Translations under genes and position numbers: made by a program
NCBI GenBank assembly: GCA_027064665.1
Contig: JAMOPH010000105.1
Location: forward strand, 1-16,735
Length of the DNA stretch: 16,735 bases
Direction of reading: 5' to 3'
DNA from: a bacterium
GTDB taxonomy: Bacteria > UBP14 > UBA6098 > B30-G16
The notes under the pieces: generated by a model
Told to the model about the DNA's origin: nothing
Databases searched by the model: none
The model's input: only the letters and a program-made list of their open reading frames with translations
Part shown: piece after piece, positions 1 to 7,396 of the stretch
Layout: each line of letters starts with the position of its first letter
Position numbering within the stretch: the stretch's first letter is position 1

Positions 1-459
1 AGGACAATTGGGGCAGAAATTGAGCGGCAGATAGTTCTTGTGCCGATACTTCGTGCGGGCTTGGGGATGCTGGATTCCATCCTCAAACTTGCGCCGGAAT
101 CGGTGGTGATGCACCTGGGCGTGCGGCGAAACGAGAAAACACTTGAGCCGGAACCATATTATTCCGCCCTCGGCAGCCAGATTGAGGGAGCGGCGGTGTT
201 CATCCTTGACCCGATGCTTGCCACCGGCGGGACAGTGGCATACGCCGTGGAGACCGTAGCCAGGCATTCCCCCGCCCGTATTGATATACTTTCGGTTCTT
301 GCGGCGCCGGAGGGCGTGGAGAAGGTCTCCACTGTGGCAGAGCAGGTTTCTGCGCCCGTGCGCCTGTGGATAGCCGCCCTTGACAGGGAATTAAACGAAC
401 GGGGATACATCCTGCCCGGCTTGGGTGACGCCGGCGACAGAATTTTCGGCACCCAATAA
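1..459 (+). CDS. upp: Uracil phosphoribosyltransferase, 3' part (5' end outside window)
   Basis: Converts uracil and PRPP to UMP in the cytoplasm (pyrimidine salvage). The reading frame is open from base 1, giving 152 residues; family members are about 208-210 residues, so roughly 55 N-terminal residues lie outside the window. Family motifs visible are VPILRAGLGM (bases 40-69), the PRPP-binding loop DPMLATGGT (208-234), a VLAAPEGVE segment and the C-terminal uracil-binding GYILPGLGDAGDRIFGT. The string of motifs is characteristic of Upp and distinguishes it from other type I phosphoribosyltransferases. The TAA stop at 457-459 is followed, after 2 bp, by the stop codon of a convergent gene, so transcription from the two sides must meet here. 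No terminator is recognisable in the 2 bp gap. Confidence 0.96.
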   Translation, partial: RTIGAEIERQIVLVPILRAGLGMLDSILKLAPESVVMHLGVRRNEKTLEPEPYYSALGSQIEGAAVFILDPMLATGGTVAYAVETVARHSPARIDILSVLAAPEGVEKVSTVAEQVSAPVRLWIAALDRELNERGYILPGLGDAGDRIFGTQ

Positions 460-461
460 AG

Positions 462-860
462 TTATCTGGGATTTTTCAGAACCCGTATTCGCTTGATGAC
501 GAATTTGCCGTCATCGCTTTTCACAAAGCGTGCCCGCACGGTCGCCTTTATGGGCAACATCTCGTAGGAAATCTCCTTGCCGGTGACATCCACAACGACC
601 ACATCGGGCGCCACAGGATAGTAGATTTCGCTCAGAGCAATTTTAGTGGGCTTGACATCCAAAACCTCGTCGTCAAGGGTATAGACGGTATCCCTTTTGG
701 GGTCGTCAAGGCAGATGACCGTATCCTCGCCGAGAGCCGCCGCCGACAACTCAATATCGTCTCCCCGGTCTCCCACGATTTTGCTGGCTGAACCCGGCTG
801 AGCCCAGACAGCCACCAACCAAAACGCCAGAACAATCAATGTAATTTTCACCATTCTCAT
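462..860 (-). CDS. Small secreted protein of unknown function, last gene of the pilus-tip operon (pilY2-like position)
   Basis: 132 residues. The N-terminus is a signal peptide: MRMVK, then a hydrophobic run of about 15 residues ending in GSASK, a plausible signal peptidase I site near residue 26. The mature part is acidic and probably all beta (alternating hydrophobic segments such as DVVVVDVTGKEI and ATVRARFV), ending in a basic tail. I recognise no family. An RBS (GGAGG, 7 nt before the ATG) supports the start. It lies 15 bp after the pilY1-like gene, so it is probably co-transcribed with the minor pilins. In Pseudomonas the slot after pilY1 holds pilY2, a small secreted protein, and then pilE; no pilE-like prepilin is present here. 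The pilY2 comparison rests on position and size only. Confidence 0.85.
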   Translation of the reverse strand: MRMVKITLIVLAFWLVAVWAQPGSASKIVGDRGDDIELSAAALGEDTVICLDDPKRDTVYTLDDEVLDVKPTKIALSEIYYPVAPDVVVVDVTGKEISYEMLPIKATVRARFVKSDDGKFVIKRIRVLKNPR

Positions 861-875
861 ATTAACCCCTCCGAT

Positions 876-3800
876 TTATTTTCCTCGCCAGAATATCGCC
901 TTGCTTTTAGGCGAATTTATACTCGCCGTTTCCTGCGCAATAGCGCCGGTGGAAAGTTGCACGGCAATCATAGCCTCATCGGTGATGCCGACATGAGCCG
1001 CAGGCGCCGAGGGCACCCCCTCACCTATCTCAACAAACTCAAACAGCCAGCCATCGTCATCCATACCCAAAATGCTCGTCTCACCGGGAACCCCCGTGCG
1101 ATAGTCCAGACCATACAGACGGGAACTTCCTCCGAACGAGCACAGTTCCTCATTGGGAATATATGTGGCGAAAAATATCACGCCGCCAAGCAAAATCGGG
1201 CGATTGATAACCCGCTCTCCAGCCTCAAGGGTCATCTTCCAGCCCACACCGGAAAGCACATCAAGCAGTAAACTATCATAGGAAACCGGCTCCGTTCCAT
1301 AGTTATATACATAAGTTCCCGAATCGGTCTGCTGAACAGAGAGGTTTGTGATATCGGTGAGGTCGTCAAAATCTATATAACTGTATCCATCCCAGTTGGT
1401 GTCCACGACGCCGAAGAAATATTGTGTGGAGTAATCAGTCTCATCTATGTCGGAGTAATATCTTCCCGAACCGAAATACACCCAGACTCTTCCCTGATCA
1501 TCCATAGTAATAGCGCCTCCTGCCGTAACAGGACCGGGGACATCAAGGAAAGTATATATCTCCCAATCGTTCAGGTTATCGCTTTCGTGGGTGATGATTT
1601 TATATATTTTCCCTTTCCAGGATGAACCAAACCAGTAGGATTCGCCTATATATATAACATCCACATTGCCATCAAGGTCAACATCAACGGGGGTTGGGTC
1701 GCCAAAATGCCCATCATCAGAACCAGTAAGGGCTCTGTAGTAGGATGTATCTGACACATCTATAATATATAGTTTAGAATACTGGGAACTGCTGCCCCCA
1801 ACCGATGTGGGTCCGGAGCCGGCGAGCACAAACCACTTATCCCCGGACTTAACCACGCCGGGATAACTGGTAGTAAATGCAAGGTCATCCCAGTTTATCT
1901 CCCACATAAACTCAATGTCATCCGGGTCGGTGATATCAAGGGCAAAATAGGCAGATTTGAAGTTATCAACATCAGGGATATTGTATTCTGTTCCGCCAAA
2001 TCTCATTCCGCATACAAGCACAGTGCCCCAGCCATTAGGGTGTTTGTCGTCGTCGGGGAAAATTCTTGCGTCAAAAGCCTTGGGTTTCAGGTCAACATAA
2101 TACACATGGCAATACTGAGGGTCAGCGAGCCATTTGAGATGAGGAATCAAATCGTAAGGAATTATAGCCTCAATTTCCTTCCCCAGGGGCATTCCCATAT
2201 TGTCAAGATAACCTCTCACAGTGGGGTTACCAGTTTCTATATATCGTCCGGCATTAAAGACATGAAGCATTCCATCATTAGCCCCGACATAAATAACATT
2301 TTTACGATCCTTATACTTTTGATAATATGCTCTGTATGATATATCTCCATAGACAAGGTCATATCTATCGGCAGGCGGACCGACAAATGTGGGGGAAGAA
2401 TTAACTATATCACCAAGTTTCCATACTTTACCACCAGCGGTTCTGAGGCGCCAGTTATTGGCATCCTCGGGATAATCCACGCCACGAATATAATTTATAA
2501 GGCTTTCGGCACCGGCATTGGTATAACTGAAATCAAGATAATCCTTGACCCTATCCCTGTGCGCAGGATCTGATTTAAAGTCTATCATCTCCAGTGAACC
2601 ACCCCAAAGAGCAGGAACAATAACCTTTATATTTCTATTATTGGGATTTACATTCCACAGATATTCACCCGCACGCCAAACGGATTTCACTTCAGGCACA
2701 GTCACCACATCGTCCTTGACATCCTCCTCACAGTCTCCATCAGTGTCCTCCCAGCGCTCAACCACAGTAGCATTATCCGACTTGCTGAAGTAAATATGCA
2801 AAATTCTATCTGTGGTCAGCTCAAGTTTGCCATCTTGATCAGTATCCTCACGAAGATTGCCTTTTGGGTCAATCCACAGTGCGTGGAGTTCCCCAACCCA
2901 ACTCAGATCAACCCCTGCAAGATGCCTTCGTGGCGAGAAATAAGCCTGAAAGACATTTCCCTCGCCTTTGTCGCTGGTTGAGACCACCGAGACAGCCGCA
3001 GCAGATGAGGTCTGCTGCATAATGTTCATAAAGATATCTATCAGGGCATTTTCCAACTGCCATCCATTTTCCGCCTCATAATAACCGTCGGGAAGTCCGT
3101 CATTGTCGCCATCCCACTCGCTTTGAAGGTCTGGCAAATCATTGCCATTTTCGTCAACGAAAGCGCCGTTTTTAGCCGCTCTGCGAAGCACTCCCTTGGC
3201 ATCGGGCGAATGACCAAAACAATACACCGGATACAAAGTTATAGTCTGTTCATCCTGAAAATCGTCTCTGAGGTCAACGGTATGCGCCCACAGCGCCACA
3301 TCGTTCAAATAATCCGAGCCTCCCTCATCCCAGGGATAAACATTGGGATTAGCGCCGCAGGGCACCGGGTCGCAGTCAGTGTGATCCCAATCACGATAAG
3401 GGGACGGAGTTGACCTATCTTGAGTGGGCTCACCATCGGTTAGATATATAACATAATTGGACACACACCAGGCTTGAATAGGGTCGTGAGCAGCGTAATT
3501 AGCGCTGGTGAAATATCCCCTCTTAGCCTGGAAATATCTGGTAGCCTCGTAGAATGTCTCGGAAAGAGGTGTCCAGGTATCACAGCCGATATTCTCTATA
3601 TCGGTGACCAGGTCTGACATAGGACCACCAATCCAGTGAGCGACATACCCTCCCTCTGAATCATTGAAATGCATAATTCCAAAGCGAACTCTATCATAGA
3701 CCTCCTGAACAATTCCCTTAACCTCCTCAGGACCCTCCACCTGCTTTTTGACCTTCCATTTGTAACTATAACTTCCACCAGAACAGCCAGACTTTCTATA

Positions 3801-4814
3801 CGCATATAAATACTGATCATAATGGTTTTTGAACTTCCATCTGCAACCGTCATCACACCACCAGTATTTGTAGTAGTATCTGCTCTGAACCGGGTCTTCC
3901 CAGATTAAAGTTTTTCGCCCAGTTCCCTGTCGGGAGGCACATTTGCCGCCTACAAGGACCTGCCGCTCAATATCAATTCTCCGGGACATAAGCCAGTTGA
4001 GGAAATTCCCCGAAAAGCGCTTATGAGCAGGGTCAGCAGTTCCACTCCAGGAATGGGTTACCTCAAAACGATTGGTTCCATATTGATAAAAACTGTCCGG
4101 GTCAGCATACCCATAATATCGGGTATTCGGATCATAACTGCCATAATCATAGACAGTGGGGTTACTGGAGTTTAAGTCAACATATGCGGGCCAGTTCATA
4201 GAACCAGAGTTATCCATTATAATAAGGACATTGGGCGGCACAGTTTCCGACAGAAACGGCGGGACAGCACAGGGCATTTCAGCCTGAGACCCCGGCTGCG
4301 GGGGTGCTCCGGAATGGCAGGCTCCATCATACCAATAACAATTATATGCATTGCAGTCATCTACATTATTTATCGCCTCGCAACTTGGTTTTTGGTCGTG
4401 GCAGGCGGAGTTCCACCAATAACAGCCAAAGTTATCACAGTCGGCTTTATTGTTTAAATCTTCACAATCGGGCGCAGTGCCCCAGCAGGCGTTATTATAC
4501 CAGAAGCAACCAGAAGTAGCCTGACAGGTGGTCTGGTCGGTTATGTCCTCACACTGGAGCGGATCGCAGTGGCAACTTCCGTTATACCAATAATAACCGT
4601 ATCTTTCACAATCATCTTGATTATTTGGTTGCGTGCAGGATGGAGGGTAGGTATGACAGTCATTATTCCACCAATAGCATCCGTATCTCTCGCACGAGTA
4701 TTTATTACTCCAACGCCAGCAACGCCATCCCCGGGCATAGGCGCCTTGGAATAAAAACAGGAGAGCCATCAAAACCAAAAATATCCTAACAAATTTTTCA
4801 ACATTACGCCTCAT
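876..4814 (-). CDS. pilY1: PilY1-like type IV pilus tip adhesin/assembly protein with Cys-rich N-terminal repeats
   Basis: 1312 residues. It is expected to sit at the pilus tip, prime pilus assembly with the minor pilins and mediate adhesion or surface sensing. Order: signal peptide (1-27, ending AYA); five Cys/Trp/Tyr-rich repeats of about 28 residues (32-172); a von Willebrand A domain with MIDAS motif DNSGSM (201-206), a TPLSE segment near 415 and LTDGEPTQD near 459; Asp-rich loops such as DGDNDGLPD (568-576); then a PilY1/PilC-type beta-propeller with the calcium loop DVDLDGNVD (1044-1052). Several extra Cys lie inside the vWA region (for example WWCDDGC). The start is the ATG at 4814, 5 nt after GGAGGTGA; an upstream ATG at 4844 would add ten residues but lacks that spacing. 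It follows the pilX-like gene by 19 bp. The Cys repeat block is not part of the PilY1 proteins I know. The symbol reflects architecture and context rather than proven orthology. Confidence 0.93.
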   Translation of the reverse strand: MRRNVEKFVRIFLVLMALLFLFQGAYARGWRCWRWSNKYSCERYGCYWWNNDCHTYPPSCTQPNNQDDCERYGYYWYNGSCHCDPLQCEDITDQTTCQATSGCFWYNNACWGTAPDCEDLNNKADCDNFGCYWWNSACHDQKPSCEAINNVDDCNAYNCYWYDGACHSGAPPQPGSQAEMPCAVPPFLSETVPPNVLIIMDNSGSMNWPAYVDLNSSNPTVYDYGSYDPNTRYYGYADPDSFYQYGTNRFEVTHSWSGTADPAHKRFSGNFLNWLMSRRIDIERQVLVGGKCASRQGTGRKTLIWEDPVQSRYYYKYWWCDDGCRWKFKNHYDQYLYAYRKSGCSGGSYSYKWKVKKQVEGPEEVKGIVQEVYDRVRFGIMHFNDSEGGYVAHWIGGPMSDLVTDIENIGCDTWTPLSETFYEATRYFQAKRGYFTSANYAAHDPIQAWCVSNYVIYLTDGEPTQDRSTPSPYRDWDHTDCDPVPCGANPNVYPWDEGGSDYLNDVALWAHTVDLRDDFQDEQTITLYPVYCFGHSPDAKGVLRRAAKNGAFVDENGNDLPDLQSEWDGDNDGLPDGYYEAENGWQLENALIDIFMNIMQQTSSAAAVSVVSTSDKGEGNVFQAYFSPRRHLAGVDLSWVGELHALWIDPKGNLREDTDQDGKLELTTDRILHIYFSKSDNATVVERWEDTDGDCEEDVKDDVVTVPEVKSVWRAGEYLWNVNPNNRNIKVIVPALWGGSLEMIDFKSDPAHRDRVKDYLDFSYTNAGAESLINYIRGVDYPEDANNWRLRTAGGKVWKLGDIVNSSPTFVGPPADRYDLVYGDISYRAYYQKYKDRKNVIYVGANDGMLHVFNAGRYIETGNPTVRGYLDNMGMPLGKEIEAIIPYDLIPHLKWLADPQYCHVYYVDLKPKAFDARIFPDDDKHPNGWGTVLVCGMRFGGTEYNIPDVDNFKSAYFALDITDPDDIEFMWEINWDDLAFTTSYPGVVKSGDKWFVLAGSGPTSVGGSSSQYSKLYIIDVSDTSYYRALTGSDDGHFGDPTPVDVDLDGNVDVIYIGESYWFGSSWKGKIYKIITHESDNLNDWEIYTFLDVPGPVTAGGAITMDDQGRVWVYFGSGRYYSDIDETDYSTQYFFGVVDTNWDGYSYIDFDDLTDITNLSVQQTDSGTYVYNYGTEPVSYDSLLLDVLSGVGWKMTLEAGERVINRPILLGGVIFFATYIPNEELCSFGGSSRLYGLDYRTGVPGETSILGMDDDGWLFEFVEIGEGVPSAPAAHVGITDEAMIAVQLSTGAIAQETASINSPKSKAIFWRGK
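4299..4721 (-). repeat. Five tandem coding repeats, about 84 bp (28 codons) each
   Basis: They encode residues 32-172 of the PilY1-like protein. Unit boundaries by residue are 32-59, 60-87, 88-116, 117-144 and 145-172. The shared pattern is C-x(8)-C-x(3)-[GN]-C-[YF]-W-[YW]-[ND]-x-x-C-[HW], usually followed by a Pro. In the second unit the third Cys is Tyr (GYYWY), but an extra Cys follows the last one (CHC), so the Cys count is kept. The third unit has one extra residue. The pattern predicts about two disulfides per unit with exposed aromatic residues. The units have diverged from one another, so the array is not a recent expansion. Confidence 0.9.
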
Positions 4815-4833
4815 TTTAATCACCTCCACAGTT

Positions 4834-5307
4834 TTATCTAACATTTATGCCTATTACTTTCCTGTATGCGGTTTCAATCACTGCCTGTTCATTCGCCTGC
4901 CCTTTCGCTGTTGACTCAATTCTATAATATATTGCACTCCCTCCCGAAGAAACCCCGGTTCCAACCCCCTCATATCCGGTGCCGCCAAACACTATATTAG
5001 CACCGCTTATAGTTCCCGTAAAAATATACTCTATCACCAAAGAAACCTGCCTACCCGCCACATTTATAGGGGCAGTGCTGGGAGCAGTGCCGGCACGGGC
5101 TGCATTTTCTATATTCAACATACCCACCTCAACTCCGGATTCAGCCGCCTCAAACACCGAAAGATACCTCCGTGAACTACCAGCAACTCCAGAACCGCCA
5201 ATCAAAAGTTTTAGTATCATCCCAGCCACCAGCATCATAAACAACAGAACCATTATTACTGTTATCATTGCAACGCCTTTTCTATTTGCAGTCGCAATCT
5301 TCATCAT
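4834..5307 (-). CDS. PilX-like minor pilin
   Basis: 157 residues. The N-terminus is short and basic, then G11 followed by VAMITVIMVLLFMMLVAGMI, a class III-type pilin helix. As in PilX and GspK proteins, the usual Glu at position 5 after the cleavage Gly is missing (Thr here). The rest is Gly/Ser/Thr-rich, consistent with a pseudopilin globular domain. It should be processed by a prepilin peptidase (not in this window) and join the tip complex with the PilV, PilW and PilY1 homologues. The start at 5307 overlaps the upstream TGA as ATGA and has GAGG 5 nt before it. A second ATG at 5304 is equally possible, and the longer reading from 5337 is not supported. The neighbour order pilV-W-X-Y1 is the main argument for calling it PilX. 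Confidence 0.85.
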   Translation of the reverse strand: MMKIATANRKGVAMITVIMVLLFMMLVAGMILKLLIGGSGVAGSSRRYLSVFEAAESGVEVGMLNIENAARAGTAPSTAPINVAGRQVSLVIEYIFTGTISGANIVFGGTGYEGVGTGVSSGGSAIYYRIESTAKGQANEQAVIETAYRKVIGINVR

Positions 5308-6263
5308 AAATTCCTCGGCTTTATTATTGTTTGCCACAAATCATATCTCAAATTCCTACCGTAGTTGTCAGTATTTATAATTTGATTGGCTACCACAATC
5401 GTGTCTCTTGGATAATAATACCCCTCAGGTTGTCTTGTAGCAGAGACAATTGAAATTCTCATAAGTCTGATATTATCCAGCAAAGATGGATTATATGTCA
5501 CAGCGGAAAGGTCATCCATCTCCTCGCCAGCATCAACCTGCTTGTCGCCGTCAAGGTCAACCCAGAACCGGACCTGAAAGTTGATGACATTGGGCATAAA
5601 TATCGTTGAATCCCTCATAAGATTGCCGTTCTGGACATAATATGTGACCGACTGTGGACCGGCAGCGGACCCCACCGAAAACACAAAATTCAGCGAGGAG
5701 TTCACGATATTGTTCAGGGTTAAAAGCCAAGCATCCTGCCCTGTGGGACCCACAGCCGTGGCGGTATCTGTGACCTGATATACCGGCAACCCAACCTGAC
5801 CTTTTGCGGGCGAAAGAATTATTATATAATCGCCCTTTGTTATATCCTGTTGAGGGTCGTTCCAGCGGCGCACCAGAATCTGATTGGTTCCGTTCGCCGG
5901 AGAAAGCATATATGTCCACTTGCCAGCCCTTCCCGAAGGACCAAAGGCAACCGACTGAAGCGTCAAAATATCCGAGCCGTTCTCCCCCGCATTGTCCTGA
6001 TTTGAAATGGGAATCACCGACGACGGCATACCATACCCCGCCATAAAGATATCCCACTTTATAAACTGCGCCCCAACTTGCGCATCCGCCTGAGCGAGCG
6101 ACTCCCTCTGCTGCGCCAATGACTTTGAAAAGAACGCCGAGAACACATAAAATGTCGCCGTCAGCAGAAGCCCCACCAGTATCATCGCCACCAAAAGTTC
6201 CGTCAGCGAGACGCCAGAACGCCTCTCCACAACTGCGTTTATTTTATATCTCTCATCTTTCAT
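5304..6263 (-). CDS. PilW-like minor pilin
   Basis: 319 residues, close to the size of PilW and much larger than most pilins. The prepilin cleavage site is RRSG17|VSLTE, with Glu22 as the conserved position-5 Glu and a hydrophobic helix to about residue 45. The middle is beta-rich with MLSPANGTNQILVRR-type strands, and residues 236-248 (DLDGDKQVDAGEE) resemble a calcium-binding loop. It is expected in the inner membrane before assembly and then at the pilus tip below PilY1. The start codon overlaps the stop of the pilV-like gene (ATGA at 6260-6263) and its stop overlaps the start of the pilX-like gene, so the three are translationally coupled. Confidence 0.88.
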   Translation of the reverse strand: MKDERYKINAVVERRSGVSLTELLVAMILVGLLLTATFYVFSAFFSKSLAQQRESLAQADAQVGAQFIKWDIFMAGYGMPSSVIPISNQDNAGENGSDILTLQSVAFGPSGRAGKWTYMLSPANGTNQILVRRWNDPQQDITKGDYIIILSPAKGQVGLPVYQVTDTATAVGPTGQDAWLLTLNNIVNSSLNFVFSVGSAAGPQSVTYYVQNGNLMRDSTIFMPNVINFQVRFWVDLDGDKQVDAGEEMDDLSAVTYNPSLLDNIRLMRISIVSATRQPEGYYYPRDTIVVANQIINTDNYGRNLRYDLWQTIIKPRNL

Positions 6264-6697
6264 CGGCTTACCGCCGCTTTGTATGTCAAAAAACTTACCT
6301 GATGCGTTCTATCATCCACAGGGCTGTGCCACAGCACTATTATATTCACACTCTTAATCCCCGCCATAGGCAAACCTGTGGCGACATTCCAGTCCACAAT
6401 ATACTGCTGTCCCTCAATGGATACAGTGTCGGAGTGGTCGGGGTCTTCGGTGTCGCCCAGGTCGGTGGTGTCGCCGTCATCGGAGAGGAACGCATCATCG
6501 TAATCCATCGCCCGCACCCGCTCGGCATATTGTTCGGCAAGCAATCTCGCCTGATTGAGGTGTTTGGTGTGCAAATTCCCCTTGAGCATAAACACCGTCA
6601 GAGGCGCAAGAGCAAGCACCCCCACCGCCAGAATTGTGAAGGCAATCATCACCTCAAGTAGGGTAAAACCCATTCTATTTCGCCTCAAACCACGCAT
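6260..6697 (-). CDS. PilV-like minor pilin
   Basis: 145 residues from the chosen ATG. A textbook prepilin leader is present: basic MRGLRRNRM, then G10|FTLLEVMIAFTILAVGVLAL with Glu15 at position 5, close to PilV/GspI proteins. Residues 65-90 are a very acidic, Asp-rich insert between the helix and the C-terminal beta part. The start is uncertain. ATG 6697 has only a weak AGGCGAG 5' of it. An ATG at 6673 directly before the cleavage Gly, a GTG near 6727 preceded by no clear RBS, and a TTG at 6751 are all in frame; all give the same mature pilin. A gap of 98 bp separates it from the fimT-like gene, larger than elsewhere in the operon, which leaves room for an earlier start. Confidence 0.85.
   Translation of the reverse strand: MRGLRRNRMGFTLLEVMIAFTILAVGVLALAPLTVFMLKGNLHTKHLNQARLLAEQYAERVRAMDYDDAFLSDDGDTTDLGDTEDPDHSDTVSIEGQQYIVDWNVATGLPMAGIKSVNIIVLWHSPVDDRTHQVSFLTYKAAVSR
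6428..6505 (-). other. Asp-rich insert in the PilV-like protein
   Basis: Encodes residues 65-90, in which about half of the positions are Asp or Glu (DDGDTTDLGDTEDPDHSD). Such runs often bind calcium or are surface loops; this is an inference from composition. Confidence 0.6.
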
Positions 6698-6795
6698 TTT
6701 CGCTCGCCTATCCGCCTCCCTCCTCACAGTTCTACTTACCCGACCTCCCAAAGATATCTGCCCCGCCTCTGCTTTATCACCTGATCACAGGAAAA

Positions 6796-7326
6796 TCACT
6801 GCCAACCCGCTCCAACCCGTTTCATAACCACCGCAGTGCCGGTGGCGGAAATCAGCACAGCCCTCGTCTCGCTTCCATCGGTGAAATACACGACCCCGGA
6901 ATTCTGCACTCCCATCCTCGGGCGGAAGATGATGGTGTTGTTCACGAAAGTGACGCCGTCATCGGGTATTGCGCCGCCGTCGGGACCACGGGCACCCGCA
7001 GGGACATCATCGCCGACACCAAACCGCACCAGGCGATGAAGAGGATTCCTTCTGGTCGGCACAAAATTACCCATACTGTCAAGTTCGCCTATCCACCACA
7101 CCTGCGGCGAAGAATCCGGATAACAGACTATCAGCACCACCCGGTCCTTCTCAAGAGCCATCTGCCGAGCCAGAGACACATCCTGCTTGAATGTCGTGGC
7201 GGAATCCATAACCCGGATATGCTTCCCCATCCTGCCCAGAATGAACCAACTTCCCGCCGTCAATATGCCAATAATCACCACGACAACGACCACCTCCATA
7301 ATTGTAAGTCCGCTGCGCCGGGGCAT
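6796..7326 (-). CDS. FimT/FimU/GspH-like minor pilin
   Basis: 176 residues. The leader MPRRSG6 is followed by LTIMEVVVVVVIIGILTAGS, with Glu11 at position 5 after the cleavage Gly. The rest has the GspH/FimT layout: a helix (FKQDVSLARQMALEKDRVV), then beta strands ending in an ISATGTAVVMKR strand typical of the C-terminal part of this family. It is first in the minor-pilin operon, as fimU/fimT is in Pseudomonas. The ATG at 7326 has GGAGG 12 nt upstream. A GTG at 7350 would lie at or before the transcription start predicted from the promoter at 7356-7383, which argues for the ATG. Confidence 0.87.
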   Translation of the reverse strand: MPRRSGLTIMEVVVVVVIIGILTAGSWFILGRMGKHIRVMDSATTFKQDVSLARQMALEKDRVVLIVCYPDSSPQVWWIGELDSMGNFVPTRRNPLHRLVRFGVGDDVPAGARGPDGGAIPDDGVTFVNNTIIFRPRMGVQNSGVVYFTDGSETRAVLISATGTAVVMKRVGAGWQ

Positions 7327-7355
7327 TTTCCCTGATGTCCTCCTTCCCACATAGT

Positions 7356-7383
7356 ATTATATCAAAAAATTTGTGGAATTCAA
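7356..7383 (-). promoter_or_regulatory. Extended -10 sigma70-type promoter for the pilus-tip operon
   Basis: On the minus strand: -35 TTGAAT (7383-7378), 16 nt spacer, perfect -10 TATAAT (7361-7356) preceded by TGA, which makes an extended -10. Predicted transcription starts near 7347-7350, leaving a leader of about 20 nt that contains GGAGG before the fimT-like ATG. It separates the six pilus-tip genes from the cyclase/protease pair upstream. Confidence 0.75.
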
Positions 7384-7396
7384 TCGTAATAAGCGC

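Noticed and set aside
4299..4721. CRISPR-like array
   Set aside because: The 84 bp periodicity is in-frame protein repeats with diverged DNA, not identical short repeats with spacers.
4541..4754. Open frames on both strands over the Cys-repeat region
   Set aside because: They are other-frame readings of the repeat codons, without RBS or known domain.
4815..4844. ATG at 4844 as start of the PilY1-like protein
   Set aside because: It overlaps the pilX-like gene end, lies upstream of the strong GGAGGTGA and would put ten hydrophilic residues before a normal signal peptide.
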